Origin: Hymenobacter sp. UV11
Lineage (GTDB): Bacteria; Bacteroidota; Bacteroidia; Cytophagales; Hymenobacteraceae
Reading direction: 5' to 3'
DNA: 64,000 nt
Assembly: GCF_004684095.1 (NCBI RefSeq)
Contig: NZ_SRII01000005.1
Span: 310,001 to 374,000, forward strand
In this document: positions 55,464 through 64,000 of the stretch, piece after piece
Layout of the letters: every line of letters starts with the position of its first letter
Position numbering within the stretch: position 1 is the first letter of the stretch
Made by a program: the position numbers and the translations under genes
Notes under the pieces: generated by a model
What the model saw: the letters and a program-made list of their open reading frames with translations, nothing else
Told to the model about the DNA's origin: nothing
Database searches by the model: none

Positions 55464-56504
55464 ATGAAGTTTACCGTTGCGCAGATTGCCCAGGTGGTGG
55501 GCGGCACCGTGGAAGGTGATGCCGAGGCCACCGTGTCGAGCCTGGCTAAGATTGAGGAAGCCGGACCCGGCGCGCTGGCCTTCCTGGCAAATGCCAAGTA
55601 CGAGCCTTTCCTGTATTCGACCGGCGCCACGGCCGTCATCGTCAGCCCCGACTTGCCGCTGCGCCAAGCCGTTGCCGCTACCCTCGTGCGGGTGGCCGAC
55701 CCCTACTCGGCCTTCACCAAGCTGCTCGAATTTTATGCCCAGGCCACGCGCATGGGCAAGCGGGGGGTAGAGCAGCCCAGTTACCTCGCCGAAAGCGCCA
55801 CCATCGGCGCCGGGCACTACCGGGGCGCGTTTTCGTACATCGGCGACAACTGCGTGCTGGGCGAGAACGTGTTGATTTTTCCGCACGCCTACATCGGCGA
55901 CCGGGTGCGCATCGGCGACAACTCCATTATTCACGCCGGGGCCAAGATTTATGCCGACACCGTTATTGGCCGGCGCTGCGTTATCAAGGCCGGCGCGGTG
56001 GTGGGCACCGATGGCTTCGGCTTCGCGCCCCAGCCCGACGGCTCGTACAAGGCCATTCCGCAGATTGGCAACGTGGTGCTGGAAGACGATGTGAGCATCG
56101 GGGCCAACACCACCATCGACTGCGCCACGATGGGTAGCACCCTCATTCGGCAGGGCACCAAAATCGACAACCTGGTGCAGGTGGCCCATAATAATGAGAT
56201 TGGCCGCCACACGGTTATCGCCGCCCAGTCGGGCCTGTCGGGCTCGGTCAAAATCGGCGATTTTTGCGTGCTGGCCGGGCAGGTCGGCATCGTGGGCCAC
56301 ATCTCGGTGGCTAGCCACACCACCCTGGCAGCCAAAACTGGCCTGCAAAAATCGGTGCGCGAGGAAGGGCAGGTTTTGCAGGGCTACCCCGCCTTCTCCC
56401 TGCGTGAAAACCAGCGGTCGGCCGTCATTTACCGCCGCCTGCCCGAGCTAGAGCGGCGCCTCGCTACCCTCGAAAAAAACCAGCCAGCGCCGGATAAGCC
56501 TTAG
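55464..56504 (+). CDS. lpxD: UDP-3-O-acylglucosamine N-acyltransferase
   Basis: A 346-residue LpxD of lipid A synthesis. After the N-terminal uridine-binding domain (MKFTVAQIAQVVGGTVEGDA) comes a left-handed beta-helix of hexapeptide repeats (IGDRVRIGDNSIIHAGAKIY). VAHNNEIGRHTVIAAQSGLS carries the catalytic His. ATG 55464 is the clear start; the frame upstream overlaps the phosphatase gene. It is first in the row lpxD, lpxC/fabZ, lpxA. Confidence 0.97.
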   Translation: MKFTVAQIAQVVGGTVEGDAEATVSSLAKIEEAGPGALAFLANAKYEPFLYSTGATAVIVSPDLPLRQAVAATLVRVADPYSAFTKLLEFYAQATRMGKRGVEQPSYLAESATIGAGHYRGAFSYIGDNCVLGENVLIFPHAYIGDRVRIGDNSIIHAGAKIYADTVIGRRCVIKAGAVVGTDGFGFAPQPDGSYKAIPQIGNVVLEDDVSIGANTTIDCATMGSTLIRQGTKIDNLVQVAHNNEIGRHTVIAAQSGLSGSVKIGDFCVLAGQVGIVGHISVASHTTLAAKTGLQKSVREEGQVLQGYPAFSLRENQRSAVIYRRLPELERRLATLEKNQPAPDKP

Positions 56505-56518
56505 CTTTGCAGCCGGCT

Positions 56519-56658
56519 TAGTTGTCAGTTGTTGGTTGTCAGTTGTTAGTTGCCCGTTATTGATGGCGCCGGAAGCGGGTTAAATAGCCTGTCTTTCAGT
56601 TAACTACTTAGCAGACGCCTACCTTCCTGACAACAGACAACTAGCAACTGACAACTAG
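56519..56658. repeat. GTTGTCAGTT inverted repeat (copy 2)
   Basis: Arms of about 31 bases (56519-56549 and 56628-56658), with several mismatches, are made of GTTGTCAGTTGTTAG words. It fills the gap between lpxD and the lpxC/fabZ fusion. Confidence 0.85.
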
Positions 56659-56663
56659 TAGAA

Positions 56664-58061
56664 ATGAACGACAAACAACACACGATTAAGGCCCCCGTCA
56701 CGGTGCGGGGCATTGGGCTGCACACGGGGGCGGAAGCGACGATGACGTTTTGCCCGGCGCCCGTGGGACACGGCTACAAGTTTCAGCGCGTCGACCTGCC
56801 GGGCCAGCCCTTGGTCGATGCTGACGTCGACAACGTGGTGGACCTCTCGCGGGGTACTACCATCGAGCAAAATGGCGCCCGCATCAACACCGTGGAGCAT
56901 ACGCTGGCCGCGCTGGTGGGCTTGCAGCTCGACAACGTGCTCATTCAGCTCAGCGGCCCCGAGCCGCCCATCATGGATGGCTCGTCGTACGAGTTTATCA
57001 AGGCCCTGAACACGGTGGGCTTTGAGGAGCAGAACGCGCTGCGCAACTACTACGAGATTCCGGATACCATTCGGTACATGGACAATGCGCGGGGCGTGGA
57101 AATTGCGGCCCTACCCCTCTCCGACTACCGCCTCACGGTGATGGTGGACTACAACTCGCCGGTTCTGGGCTCGCAGCACGCGTCGCTCACTGATATCAAG
57201 CAGTTTAGCGACGAAATTGCTTCGTCGCGCACGTTCTGCTTTTTGCACGAGCTGGAGCATCTCTACAAGTCAAACCTCATTAAGGGCGGTGACCTGAGTA
57301 ACGCCATTGTGGTGGTTGACCGCGTAGTGAGCGAGGATGAGCTCGATGATTTGGCCGCCATGCTGGGCAAGCCCAAGGTGTCGGTAAAGAAAGAAGGCAT
57401 TCTCAACAACGTGGACCTGCGCCACAAAAACGAGCCCGCCCGCCACAAGCTGCTCGACCTGGTGGGCGACCTGGCCCTGGTGGGCCGCCCGCTCAAGGGC
57501 CAAATTCTGGCTGCCCGCCCCGGCCACGCCGCCAACGTAGCGTTTGCCAAAAAAATAAAGAAGCGGATGCTGGAAGACCGCACCAGCGCCGTGCCGTTCT
57601 ACGACCCCAGCCGCGAGCCGGTGATGGATATCAACCGCATTATGCAGGTGCTGCCCCATCGCTACCCCTTCCTGCTGCTCGATAAGGTGATTCACCTCGA
57701 TGCGCAGATGGTGACGGCCGTGAAGAACATTACCATGAACGAGCCCTTTTTCCAGGGCCACTTCCCCGGCAACCCCGTGATGCCGGGCGTGTTGCAGATT
57801 GAGGCCATGGCCCAGACCGGCGGCATCCTGGTGATGAACACCGTGCCCGACCCGGAGAACTATTGGCAATACTTTTTGGGTATTGAGAATGCGCGCTTCC
57901 GCAAAAAGGTACTGCCCGGCGATACCGTTATCTTTCACTGCCAGCTCACGGCCCCCATCAAGCGTGGCATCGCCAAGATGAAAGGCCAGGCTTTTGTGAA
58001 TGGCAAAGTGGTGTGCGACGCCGAGATGAGCGCCGCCATCGTCCGCAAGGACAACGTTTAG
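56664..58061 (+). CDS. lpxC/fabZ: LpxC-FabZ fusion protein
   Basis: A 465-residue bifunctional enzyme. The first part (about 1-310) is the LpxC deacetylase, with zinc-binding His in VEHTLAAL and the His/Asp pair in ARHKLLDLVGDLALVG. The second part (about 320-465) is FabZ, with ILPHRYPFLLLDKVI and the catalytic His in FFQGHFPGNPVMPGVLQIEA. LpxC makes the committed lipid A step, and FabZ makes enoyl-ACP for fatty acids. The fusion is typical of Bacteroidota. Confidence 0.97.
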   Translation: MNDKQHTIKAPVTVRGIGLHTGAEATMTFCPAPVGHGYKFQRVDLPGQPLVDADVDNVVDLSRGTTIEQNGARINTVEHTLAALVGLQLDNVLIQLSGPEPPIMDGSSYEFIKALNTVGFEEQNALRNYYEIPDTIRYMDNARGVEIAALPLSDYRLTVMVDYNSPVLGSQHASLTDIKQFSDEIASSRTFCFLHELEHLYKSNLIKGGDLSNAIVVVDRVVSEDELDDLAAMLGKPKVSVKKEGILNNVDLRHKNEPARHKLLDLVGDLALVGRPLKGQILAARPGHAANVAFAKKIKKRMLEDRTSAVPFYDPSREPVMDINRIMQVLPHRYPFLLLDKVIHLDAQMVTAVKNITMNEPFFQGHFPGNPVMPGVLQIEAMAQTGGILVMNTVPDPENYWQYFLGIENARFRKKVLPGDTVIFHCQLTAPIKRGIAKMKGQAFVNGKVVCDAEMSAAIVRKDNV

Positions 58062-58065
58062 TTTT

Positions 58066-58171
58066 CAATTATGAATGATGAATTATGAGTTATGAGTTGG
58101 CTGGTGAGTCCCATTACCGCCCCAACCATCATTACATAATTCATAACTCATAATTCATAATTCATAATTCC
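58066..58171. repeat. Inverted repeat, AATTATGAGTTATGA family
   Basis: The left arm (58066-58095) and right arm (about 58134-58171) are AT-rich words (AATTATGAGTTATGA, TCATAACTCATAATTCATAA), and the right arm has extra tandem copies. It fills the gap between lpxC/fabZ and lpxA. Confidence 0.85.
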
Positions 58172-58176
58172 CAAAA

Positions 58177-58983
58177 ATGCTTTCTCCCCTCGCTCATATC
58201 CACCCAGCCGCCCGGCTTGCGCCGGGAGTTACCGTTGAACCGTTTACTACTATTTACGGGGATGTGGAGATTGGCGAAAATACCTGGATTGGGCCCAACG
58301 TGACCATTATGGATGGGGCGCGGATTGGGGCGAACTGCCAGATTTTTCCGGGCGCAGTGGTGTCGGGTGTCCCGCAGGATTTGAAGTTTGCCGGTGAGGT
58401 GACGACGGCCCACGTGGGCGACTACACCGTGCTGCGCGAGTGCGTGACCGTGAACCGCGGCACCATTGACCGCGGCCGCACCGTGGTGGGCAGCCACTGC
58501 TTGCTGCAAGCCTACGTGCACATTGCCCACGACTGCTTGGTGGGCGACCACTGCGTGATTTCGAACGCCACCCAGATGGCCGGCCACGTGGTGGTGGGCG
58601 ACTGGGCCATTATCGGCGGCACCACGGCCATTCACCAGTTTACGAATATCGGCCCGCACGCCTTCATCGCGGGGGGCTCATTGGTGCGCAAAGACGTGCC
58701 ACCCTTCGTGAAGGCTGCCCGCGAGCCACTGACTTACGCCGGCGTGAACTCGGTAGGCCTGCGCCGCCGCGGCTTCAGCGAAGAGCAGGTGAATGAAGTG
58801 CACGAGATGTACCGCGTACTCTACCTGAGTGGCCTACCCCTGCTCGACGCCCTGGCCCGCATCGAAGCCGAATTGCCCGCCTCGGCCGAGCGCGAGCAGG
58901 TGGTGAAGTTTGTGCGCGCCGCGGCCCGTGGCATCATCAAAGGCCCAAGCCGCGGCATGCTGCCCGAGGAAGGCATAGATTAG
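58177..58983 (+). CDS. lpxA: UDP-GlcNAc acyltransferase
   Basis: A 268-residue LpxA. The beta-helix begins IHPAARLAPGVTVEPF, and the catalytic His is in YVHIAHDCLVGDHC. GGTTAIHQFTNIGPHAFIAG and the C-terminal helical part (LRRRGFSEEQVNEVHEMYR) are family marks. It makes the first step of lipid A synthesis. It is followed by a single repeat arm that overlaps the next gene's start. Confidence 0.97.
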   Translation: MLSPLAHIHPAARLAPGVTVEPFTTIYGDVEIGENTWIGPNVTIMDGARIGANCQIFPGAVVSGVPQDLKFAGEVTTAHVGDYTVLRECVTVNRGTIDRGRTVVGSHCLLQAYVHIAHDCLVGDHCVISNATQMAGHVVVGDWAIIGGTTAIHQFTNIGPHAFIAGGSLVRKDVPPFVKAAREPLTYAGVNSVGLRRRGFSEEQVNEVHEMYRVLYLSGLPLLDALARIEAELPASAEREQVVKFVRAAARGIIKGPSRGMLPEEGID

Positions 58984-59011
58984 TCACTTGTCACTTGTCC
59001 TTAGTCATTAC
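58982..59011. repeat. Single arm of the TGACAAATGACTAGG repeat
   Basis: GTCACTTGTCACTTGTCCTT followed by AGTCATTA matches the arm of the inverted repeat at 60716-60805. The partner arm is missing. The TTG used as start by the ABC gene (58995) lies inside it. Confidence 0.7.
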
Positions 59012-59633
59012 CCTTGATGCCCAAGGCCTGGGCCGCCGCTACGGCCGCCAGTGGATTTTCCGGCGCCTGAGCTACGATTTTCGGCCGGGCACGGCCACGG
59101 CCATTCTGGGGCCCAACGGCGCGGGCAAGAGCACGCTGCTCAGCATCCTGGCCGGGCAGCTGCTGCCCACCGAGGGCCAGGTGCTTTATACGCTGGGCGG
59201 CCAGGCCCTACCCCCCGCTGCGGTGCCCAAGCACCTGGCCTACTGCGCGCCCTACCTGGAGCTGCCCGAAGACTTTACGCTGCTGGAGTTGTTGGCTTTT
59301 CATACCCGCCTCAAGCCACTGCGGCCCGGCCTCACGGTGGCGGGGCTGGTCGATATCATGTACCTGCATAAGGCGCGCCACCAGGCGGTACGCACGTTTT
59401 CGTCGGGTATGAAGCAGCGCCTCAAGCTAGGCATGGCCCTGTACGCGGCGGCACCGTTGCTGCTGCTCGACGAGCCCACCACCAACCTCGATGCCCAGGG
59501 CGCGGCCTGGTACCAGGAGCACGTGGCCCGCGTGCGCGACGCCGGCCGCCTGGTCATCGTATCATCCAATGTGCCGGCCGAATACGCGTTTTGCGAGGGT
59601 CAGGTGCAGATTACGGACTTTCAGCAGGGGTAG
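58995..59633 (+). CDS. ABC transporter ATP-binding protein
   Basis: A 212-residue ATPase with Walker A GPNGAGKST (about 39-47), signature FSSGMKQRL and Walker B LLLLDEPTTNLD. No ATG lies near the domain start; the only good start is TTG 58995, inside a repeat arm, with ATT 59007 as another choice. Conserved sequence begins only at VITLDAQGLGRRYG. No permease gene is next to it in the window. The role is unknown. Confidence 0.85.
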   Translation: MSLVITLDAQGLGRRYGRQWIFRRLSYDFRPGTATAILGPNGAGKSTLLSILAGQLLPTEGQVLYTLGGQALPPAAVPKHLAYCAPYLELPEDFTLLELLAFHTRLKPLRPGLTVAGLVDIMYLHKARHQAVRTFSSGMKQRLKLGMALYAAAPLLLLDEPTTNLDAQGAAWYQEHVARVRDAGRLVIVSSNVPAEYAFCEGQVQITDFQQG

Positions 59634-59645
59634 GCGGCGCTTGCT

Positions 59646-59653
59646 TACTTTTG
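59646..59653 (+). promoter_or_regulatory. Candidate -7 box TACTTTTG for the Uma2 gene
   Basis: This exact match to TANNTTTG ends 24 bases before the ATG at 59678. Confidence 0.5.
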
Positions 59654-59677
59654 GGTAAACCAGTCGCCCTACGTCTT

Positions 59678-60265
59678 ATGTCTGCTGCTCGTCAACTTGC
59701 GTTCCCTGCCGTTTCGCCCGAAGAATATCTAGCAACCGAGCGTACCGCTTCTTTCAAAAGCGAGTACTACAAGGGCGAAGTATACGCGATGGCTGGCGCC
59801 AGCAACGCGCACAATCTGGTAAACCTTAATACGGGAACAGCGCTCAACATTGCGCTGCGTGAGCGCGACTGTACGGTTCGCGTGAGTGACCAGCGGCTGC
59901 AAGTCAAGGAAAATGGCCTGTATACCTACCCCGACTTGTCGGTGGTGTGTGGGCCGCCGCAATTCGCCCCTGATAAGTACCTGGATACCTTGTTAAACCC
60001 CATTTTGCTGGCTGAAGTACTCTCAAAAAGCACGGGGGAATATGACCGGGTAGGCAAGTTTTTTCTTTATAAGGACATCCCCACGCTGCGGCATTACTTG
60101 CTTATCGAGAGCACACAGCCCATTGTGCGCCTGGCTACCTGGCGCGAGCCTAAGGTGTGGGCCTTCGACACGTTTGAGGGCTTGGCGGCGGTGGTACCGT
60201 TGCCGGCCATTGGGGTGGAATTGGCGCTGGCTGACATCTACCGCAAGGTGCCGCTGGCGCAATAG
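59678..60265 (+). CDS. Uma2-family (DUF820) putative endonuclease
   Basis: A 195-residue protein with the PD-(D/E)XK-like pattern of Uma2: EEYLATERTASFKSEYYKGE, then YPDLSVVCG and ILLAEVLSKST, ending in FFLYKDIPTLRHYLLI. The family is very common in cyanobacteria and Bacteroidota. Its role is not settled. The start is ATG 59678; the longer frame from 59591 overlaps the ABC gene. Confidence 0.85.
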   Translation: MSAARQLAFPAVSPEEYLATERTASFKSEYYKGEVYAMAGASNAHNLVNLNTGTALNIALRERDCTVRVSDQRLQVKENGLYTYPDLSVVCGPPQFAPDKYLDTLLNPILLAEVLSKSTGEYDRVGKFFLYKDIPTLRHYLLIESTQPIVRLATWREPKVWAFDTFEGLAAVVPLPAIGVELALADIYRKVPLAQ

Positions 60266-60358
60266 AAGCAGGCTTTCGCCAACCCATTTCGCCGCCCGCC
60301 GTATCTTCGCCCTACCCCCTAAAATATCATTCAAATTCCTTCTACTGCCATTTTTGCT

Positions 60359-60715
60359 ATGCGACAGTACGACAACCTAGACGACGACGACCTCGCCGAC
60401 GACGATAACCTCGACGAGTTTGCCCGCACGGGCGGCGCCAAAACCAAGGGTTCCAGCGAAGACCAGCTGTCGGCGAAGTACGCCGACTACCTAATGTGGC
60501 GCGATACGGGTTCCTCGCACGACGAGGCGCTCGACCTGGCCTCCATGACGGAGGAAGAATTTACGACCGCCGAAGCGGCCGAAGACCCCGATGGTATCAG
60601 CGGCCTCGCGCCACTTGAGGACGACGACGACCTCGATGCCGACGATGATGACGATTCATTCGGCAGCAGCTCGCGTAGCCGGGGCAGCAGCAACGACTAC
60701 GACAGCGACTATTAA
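60359..60715 (+). CDS. Acidic low-complexity protein, 118 residues
   Basis: The N- and C-terminal thirds are dominated by Asp (MRQYDNLDDDDLADDDNLD and EDDDDLDADDDDDSFG), ending in a Ser/Arg/Asp-rich tail. The middle (EDQLSAKYADYLMWRDTGSS) is probably helical. It is strongly acidic and looks partly disordered. No function is recognised. TATCTTCG at 60302-60309 may be its -7 box. Its stop codon touches the next inverted repeat. Confidence 0.75.
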   Translation: MRQYDNLDDDDLADDDNLDEFARTGGAKTKGSSEDQLSAKYADYLMWRDTGSSHDEALDLASMTEEEFTTAEAAEDPDGISGLAPLEDDDDLDADDDDDSFGSSSRSRGSSNDYDSDY

Positions 60716-60805
60716 AGCAGTGACAAATGACTAGGGACTAATGACTAATGTCGTTCTGCAGTGAGAACGACATTAGTCATTAGTCCCTAGTCATTTGTCA
60801 CTGCT
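60716..60805. repeat. Perfect 42-base inverted repeat, TGACAAATGACTAGG family
   Basis: Arms 60716-60757 and 60764-60805 are perfect around a 6-base loop. It exactly fills the space between two convergent genes: it starts right after one stop codon and includes the last base of the other gene's TGA. Confidence 0.97.
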
Positions 60806-62352
60806 CAATAGATGCTTTCGCGCTGCGCGCGGTGGAAGGCGAAGCCGCCGACATCGCTCAGCTGCATCTCAAACAGCACCTTTTTGGTGGCGTAGTCAAC
60901 TTCGATAATCTTGCCGCCCTGGCCAGTGGTATTGGGCACTAGGTAGCCGGGGCAGAACAGGATGTGGTTGACGGCCGGCAGGTACTGCACCCGCGACACG
61001 ATGGCCGAGTACGTGTCGTCGCCGCGCTCCTTGCCGTAGGTCCAGATTTGCTGCACCGTGCGGGCGCTGGGGTCAACGCGGTACTCCACGGCGCGGCTGT
61101 AGTGGCTGGGGGCGTTGCGGATAAAGTTGCGGTTGGTACCGTTGTCGAAGAGCAGCAGGTCGCCGTTGGGCATGAGCTGGATGGAATGCTGGTACCAATT
61201 CCACTCAAAATCGGGATGATTGGCCGAGCCGTTGACCACGGCCGTGTCGGCAATGGCCTGGCCGCTGGCGTCGAGCGGCGTGAAGAGCAACTGGCTCAGG
61301 TCCTGGCCCTGGTGGTTGGGGCCCCAGCTGCGGTGCGGGGCCAGCAGCCACTTCACGTGGTTGTCGTAGGTGAGCTTCACTACCCCCTGGTAGCGGCCCG
61401 ATACGATGATGGTATTGTCGGAGGGGTCGTAGAGCACCGCGTTGGCGTGCAACCAGTCAACGGGGTCGGGCTCTAGGGCGTGGCGGTTTTCGTTGAGACT
61501 ATGCTTGAGGTCCCACTCGGTGAGCACGCGGTTGGCGTGGCGGTCAATTTCGACCACGTAATCTTCGTCGGTGGCCGTACCGTCGGGGTGGGTGCTGCCG
61601 GTTTTGTTCACCGTCACCAGGAAATTGCCGTCGGGCTTCTCATATAGTTCGTGGTGAAACGTGTAGCCCGGCAGGCTCCAGCGGTTGATAATAGTACCGT
61701 ACACATCGACCTCGAAAAGCTGGCTGGTCGTCTTATCGCCGAAACAATAATTGCCGTTTTGCAGCCGGCTGATGCCGCAGTCGTAATTAAGCTGCCCCAG
61801 CTCGGCCAGGGTGCGGTAGTCGAGCAGCCAGCGAATTTCGCCGTAATTATCTACGATGAGCGGCATCTGCGGGTCGGAGGCGCTGAAGTTGCTCACCAGC
61901 GTGAAGTCGCCGCCCAGGGCCGCGCCCGTGGGCTCGGCCGTCACGAGGTCGGTCGGCATATTGGGGGGTAGGGCGGCGGTCTGGATGGTGAGCGTGGTAT
62001 CGGCCAGCACCTGGCCGGTGGGGTTCACCAGCGATACCGTGACGCTGTTGGCGTAGCTGGCATACAGGCCCATAATGGGGATATCATGCACCGTGCCCTC
62101 GTCGTTGAACTGCTGCGTGAGGTCGGAGGCCGTGCCGTGGCGGCCGTGCACTACCAGGCGCAGCCGGCCACTCTGGGGCGAGTTGAGCGTGAGACGCGCC
62201 GTGAGCGGCGCGTAGCCCGAAGGGTTGAGCGTGAGGGCTCCCGACCCGAAGGTGAGGCGCAGGGGGATGGTAGGGCCCGGCGTAAGGTCGGCGTCTTTCC
62301 GGCAGCTGGCGAGCAGGCATAAGCCCAACGCTAGCACACATGTAAATTTCAT
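60805..62352 (-). CDS. Arylsulfotransferase-like (ASST) lipoprotein
   Basis: A 515-residue protein with lipobox LLASC. A short N-terminal beta-sandwich (about 25-125) precedes a six-bladed propeller of the aryl-sulfate sulfotransferase family. YTFHHELYEKPDGNFLV, VDWLHANAVLYDPSDNTIIV and YQHSIQLMPNGDLLLFDNG hold the conserved His residues. Classical ASST moves sulfate between phenols in the periplasm. The substrate here is unknown. The start is ATG 62350-62352. Confidence 0.85.
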   Translation of the reverse strand: MKFTCVLALGLCLLASCRKDADLTPGPTIPLRLTFGSGALTLNPSGYAPLTARLTLNSPQSGRLRLVVHGRHGTASDLTQQFNDEGTVHDIPIMGLYASYANSVTVSLVNPTGQVLADTTLTIQTAALPPNMPTDLVTAEPTGAALGGDFTLVSNFSASDPQMPLIVDNYGEIRWLLDYRTLAELGQLNYDCGISRLQNGNYCFGDKTTSQLFEVDVYGTIINRWSLPGYTFHHELYEKPDGNFLVTVNKTGSTHPDGTATDEDYVVEIDRHANRVLTEWDLKHSLNENRHALEPDPVDWLHANAVLYDPSDNTIIVSGRYQGVVKLTYDNHVKWLLAPHRSWGPNHQGQDLSQLLFTPLDASGQAIADTAVVNGSANHPDFEWNWYQHSIQLMPNGDLLLFDNGTNRNFIRNAPSHYSRAVEYRVDPSARTVQQIWTYGKERGDDTYSAIVSRVQYLPAVNHILFCPGYLVPNTTGQGGKIIEVDYATKKVLFEMQLSDVGGFAFHRAQRESIY

Positions 62353-62435
62353 GAAAACAACAGATTAGGTTATTGGTAGTTTATCAGATTTAAAACTAGC
62401 CTGACAGTTTAATCCGGCCAAATACCCCAACAAAA

Positions 62436-62462
62436 AGCCCTGGTCGCGGGGCGACCAGGGCT
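62436..62462 (-). terminator. Terminator after the DUF4197 gene
   Basis: AGCCCTGGTCGC (62436-62447) and GCGACCAGGGCT (62451-62462) form a perfect 12-base stem. On the minus strand it is followed by TTTTTG, so it suits the gene at 62528-63343. Confidence 0.85.
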
Positions 62463-62527
62463 GAACTATTATCGACGGGTAGCGCGCTCACCTCGACCAA
62501 CTAAGGGCCAGGCTCGGCTCCGGAAAA

Positions 62528-63343
62528 TTATTTGGCGCCAAACACGCGCTTGAGCAGCGCCGTGGACTGCGCGGCCGGATTCTGGCGGATTTTGGCCTCC
62601 TGCTGGGCCAGCAATACGAACAAGCCATCGACGGTTTGGGCCGTTACGTAGTCGGTGAGGTTGTTTTTGGCGGGCGTCATAAGCGGAATCTTGTTGTAGC
62701 GCTCGATGAGCTTGGCGTAGGCCGCGTTGGCGCCCACCTGGTCGAGGCTCTGCACGATGCTGGGGCGCAGGGCGGCGTTGAGGGCAGCCTCCGAGTTTTT
62801 GCGTAGTAGCACGGTGGCGGCGTCCTTGCTGCCGCTGGTCACGAGCGAGAGCGCATCGCTCAGCGAGAGATTTTGCAACGCATTGAGGAAGATATCCTTG
62901 GCGGCGGGCGCGGCGGCCTCGGCGGCGCGGTTCATGAGGTTGGTGGCCTGCTCCACGGCCTGCTTACCCACGGGGCCGGGCAGCACGTTGAGGGTAGTAG
63001 CCACGAGCTGCGCATCGGGCGGGAAGGGAATGCGGATGTCGTCGTTCAGGTTGAAGCCGTCGGGCTCCGAGGCAAAGGCCACGGCCTTGGTGATGCCTGT
63101 GGTGAGCGCCTCGCGCAGGCCGCTGCTCGCCTCGGCCTCGGTGAGGGGCGCTACCGGCGCGGGGGCGGGGGTAGGCGCGGCGGCCGGGGCTTTGGCGACC
63201 GTGGTAGTGGTTTTTTTGGTGGTGGTGGCCTTCACCGGAGCTTTTTTGACGACGGTAGTTTTCTTGGTAGCCGTCGTTTTCTTGGTTTGGGCAAGGGCAG
63301 GCGCGGCGCTAAGCAAGGCCAACGCCAGGAGTAGATTTTTCAT
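62528..63343 (-). CDS. DUF4197 protein, exported
   Basis: A 271-residue protein with a signal peptide (residues 1-19, ending ALAQ) and a Lys/Thr/Ala/Pro-rich linker (about 20-65). The DUF4197 domain follows, from GLREALTTGITKAV to AKIRQNPAAQSTALLKRVF, with FPPDAQLV and KNNLTDYVTAQTVDGLF. The function is unknown. The start MKNLLLALALL at 63341-63343 is chosen; the frame runs to 63439 but without support. It is divergent from cinA. Confidence 0.88.
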   Translation of the reverse strand: MKNLLLALALLSAAPALAQTKKTTATKKTTVVKKAPVKATTTKKTTTTVAKAPAAAPTPAPAPVAPLTEAEASSGLREALTTGITKAVAFASEPDGFNLNDDIRIPFPPDAQLVATTLNVLPGPVGKQAVEQATNLMNRAAEAAAPAAKDIFLNALQNLSLSDALSLVTSGSKDAATVLLRKNSEAALNAALRPSIVQSLDQVGANAAYAKLIERYNKIPLMTPAKNNLTDYVTAQTVDGLFVLLAQQEAKIRQNPAAQSTALLKRVFGAK

Positions 63344-63456
63344 AAAGTGGTAAAAGAAAAGGCGGGCCTGAAAACCGGACGGCTCGTATAGCTGTCCTGC
63401 AAGCACTGCGGCGCAAAGTTCCCCACAAAACCCTGCCAAACTTCCCTACCCCCTTC

Positions 63457-64000
63457 ATGGACGTTGAAATCATGACCATCGGCGACGAGCTGCTCTACGG
63501 GCAGGTCGTGGATACTAATTCGGCCTTTATGGGCCAGCAGCTGGGCCGCCTGGGCCTGCGCGTGCGCCAGATAACGAGCGTGAGCGACCGCGCCGACGAG
63601 ATTGTAGCCGCCCTCGACCAGGCCCGCCAGCGCGCCACGGTTATCCTGATGACCGGCGGCCTCGGCCCCACCAAAGACGACCTCACCAAGCACGTGCTGG
63701 CCCGCTACTTTGGCCGCGAGCTGGTGCTGCACGAGCCCACGCTACACCACGTAGAAGGCATTTTCAAGCGCTTCAACCGGCCCATGCTCGACGTGAACCG
63801 CCAGCAGGCGCTGGTGCCCGCCGGCACAGAGGTGCTGCACAACGCCGTGGGCACCGCGCCCGGCATGTGGCTGGAGGACGGCGGCACGGTGTTCATCAGC
63901 ATGCCTGGCGTACCCTTCGAGATGAAAAAGCTGATGACCGACGAGGTGCTGCCCAAGCTCCAGGCCAGGTTTCAGCTGGCGCCCATCGAGCACGTGGTCA
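63457..64000 (+). CDS. cinA: CinA-family protein, 3' part outside window
   Basis: About 181 codons are visible from ATG 63457. The MoaB/MogA-like domain begins MDVEIMTIGDELLYGQVVDT. GGLGPTKDDLTK and MPGVPFEMKKLM are family marks. CinA proteins act in NMN deamidation or nicotinamide cofactor repair, with a C-terminal domain that would lie outside the window. The frame is open to the edge. Confidence 0.95.
   Translation, partial: MDVEIMTIGDELLYGQVVDTNSAFMGQQLGRLGLRVRQITSVSDRADEIVAALDQARQRATVILMTGGLGPTKDDLTKHVLARYFGRELVLHEPTLHHVEGIFKRFNRPMLDVNRQQALVPAGTEVLHNAVGTAPGMWLEDGGTVFISMPGVPFEMKKLMTDEVLPKLQARFQLAPIEHVV

Overview
The window looks like a chromosomal segment of a high-GC member of the Bacteroidota, most likely Hymenobacter or a close relative in the Cytophagales. 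The reasons are a type IX secretion (T9SS) C-terminal sorting domain, a T9SS plug-type lipoprotein, an lpxC-fabZ fusion in the order lpxD, lpxC/fabZ, lpxA, Bacteroidota-type -7 boxes (TANNTTTG) close to start codons, and little use of Shine-Dalgarno sites. The genus is inferred from overall gene style, not from a marker gene. No rRNA, tRNA, CRISPR array, prophage or intact insertion sequence was seen.

Layout. 1-14.4 kb: after the 5' part of a beta-propeller gene comes a potassium island on the minus strand: a 31-codon membrane ORF, kdpF, kdpA, kdpB, kdpC, a beta-barrel porin, kup, a KdpD N-terminal sensor without kinase, and a separate histidine kinase. A sigma-54-type response regulator lies just upstream. 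14.6-33.8 kb: mixed housekeeping genes (ABC-F ATPase, T9SS plug, PPK2, metallopeptidase, Fpg, SCO and cytochrome c, SseB, BrkB, DbpA-like helicase). Within this stretch is a cluster of a radical SAM enzyme of the MJ0619/Tes type, a small membrane protein, a PIN toxin-antitoxin pair and an Lgt-like membrane protein. 33.9-54.9 kb: a beta-mannan/galactomannan utilisation locus. 55-59.6 kb: lipid A synthesis genes with an ABC ATPase. 59.7-64 kb: a Uma2 protein, an acidic protein, an arylsulfotransferase-like lipoprotein, a DUF4197 protein and the start of cinA.

How the mannan genes fit together: a T9SS-exported GH26 with two carbohydrate-binding modules, a lipoprotein GH26, a third GH26 and a GH5 would cut mannan. 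GH36-like, GH43, GH28-like and two esterase genes would remove side groups. A sodium/solute symporter and an MFS permease would import sugars. A cellobiose 2-epimerase-type protein and a GH130 phosphorylase would turn mannobiose into mannose-1-phosphate and glucose, as in the known Bacteroides fragilis pathway. An AraC regulator is divergent from the GH5 gene. No SusC/SusD pair is present in the window.

The most striking non-genic feature is the density of long, often perfect inverted repeats that fill gaps between genes. About ten sequence families are present. Within the kdp, mannan and lpx gene rows, successive gaps carry different families, and some repeats supply the stop or start codon of the adjacent gene.
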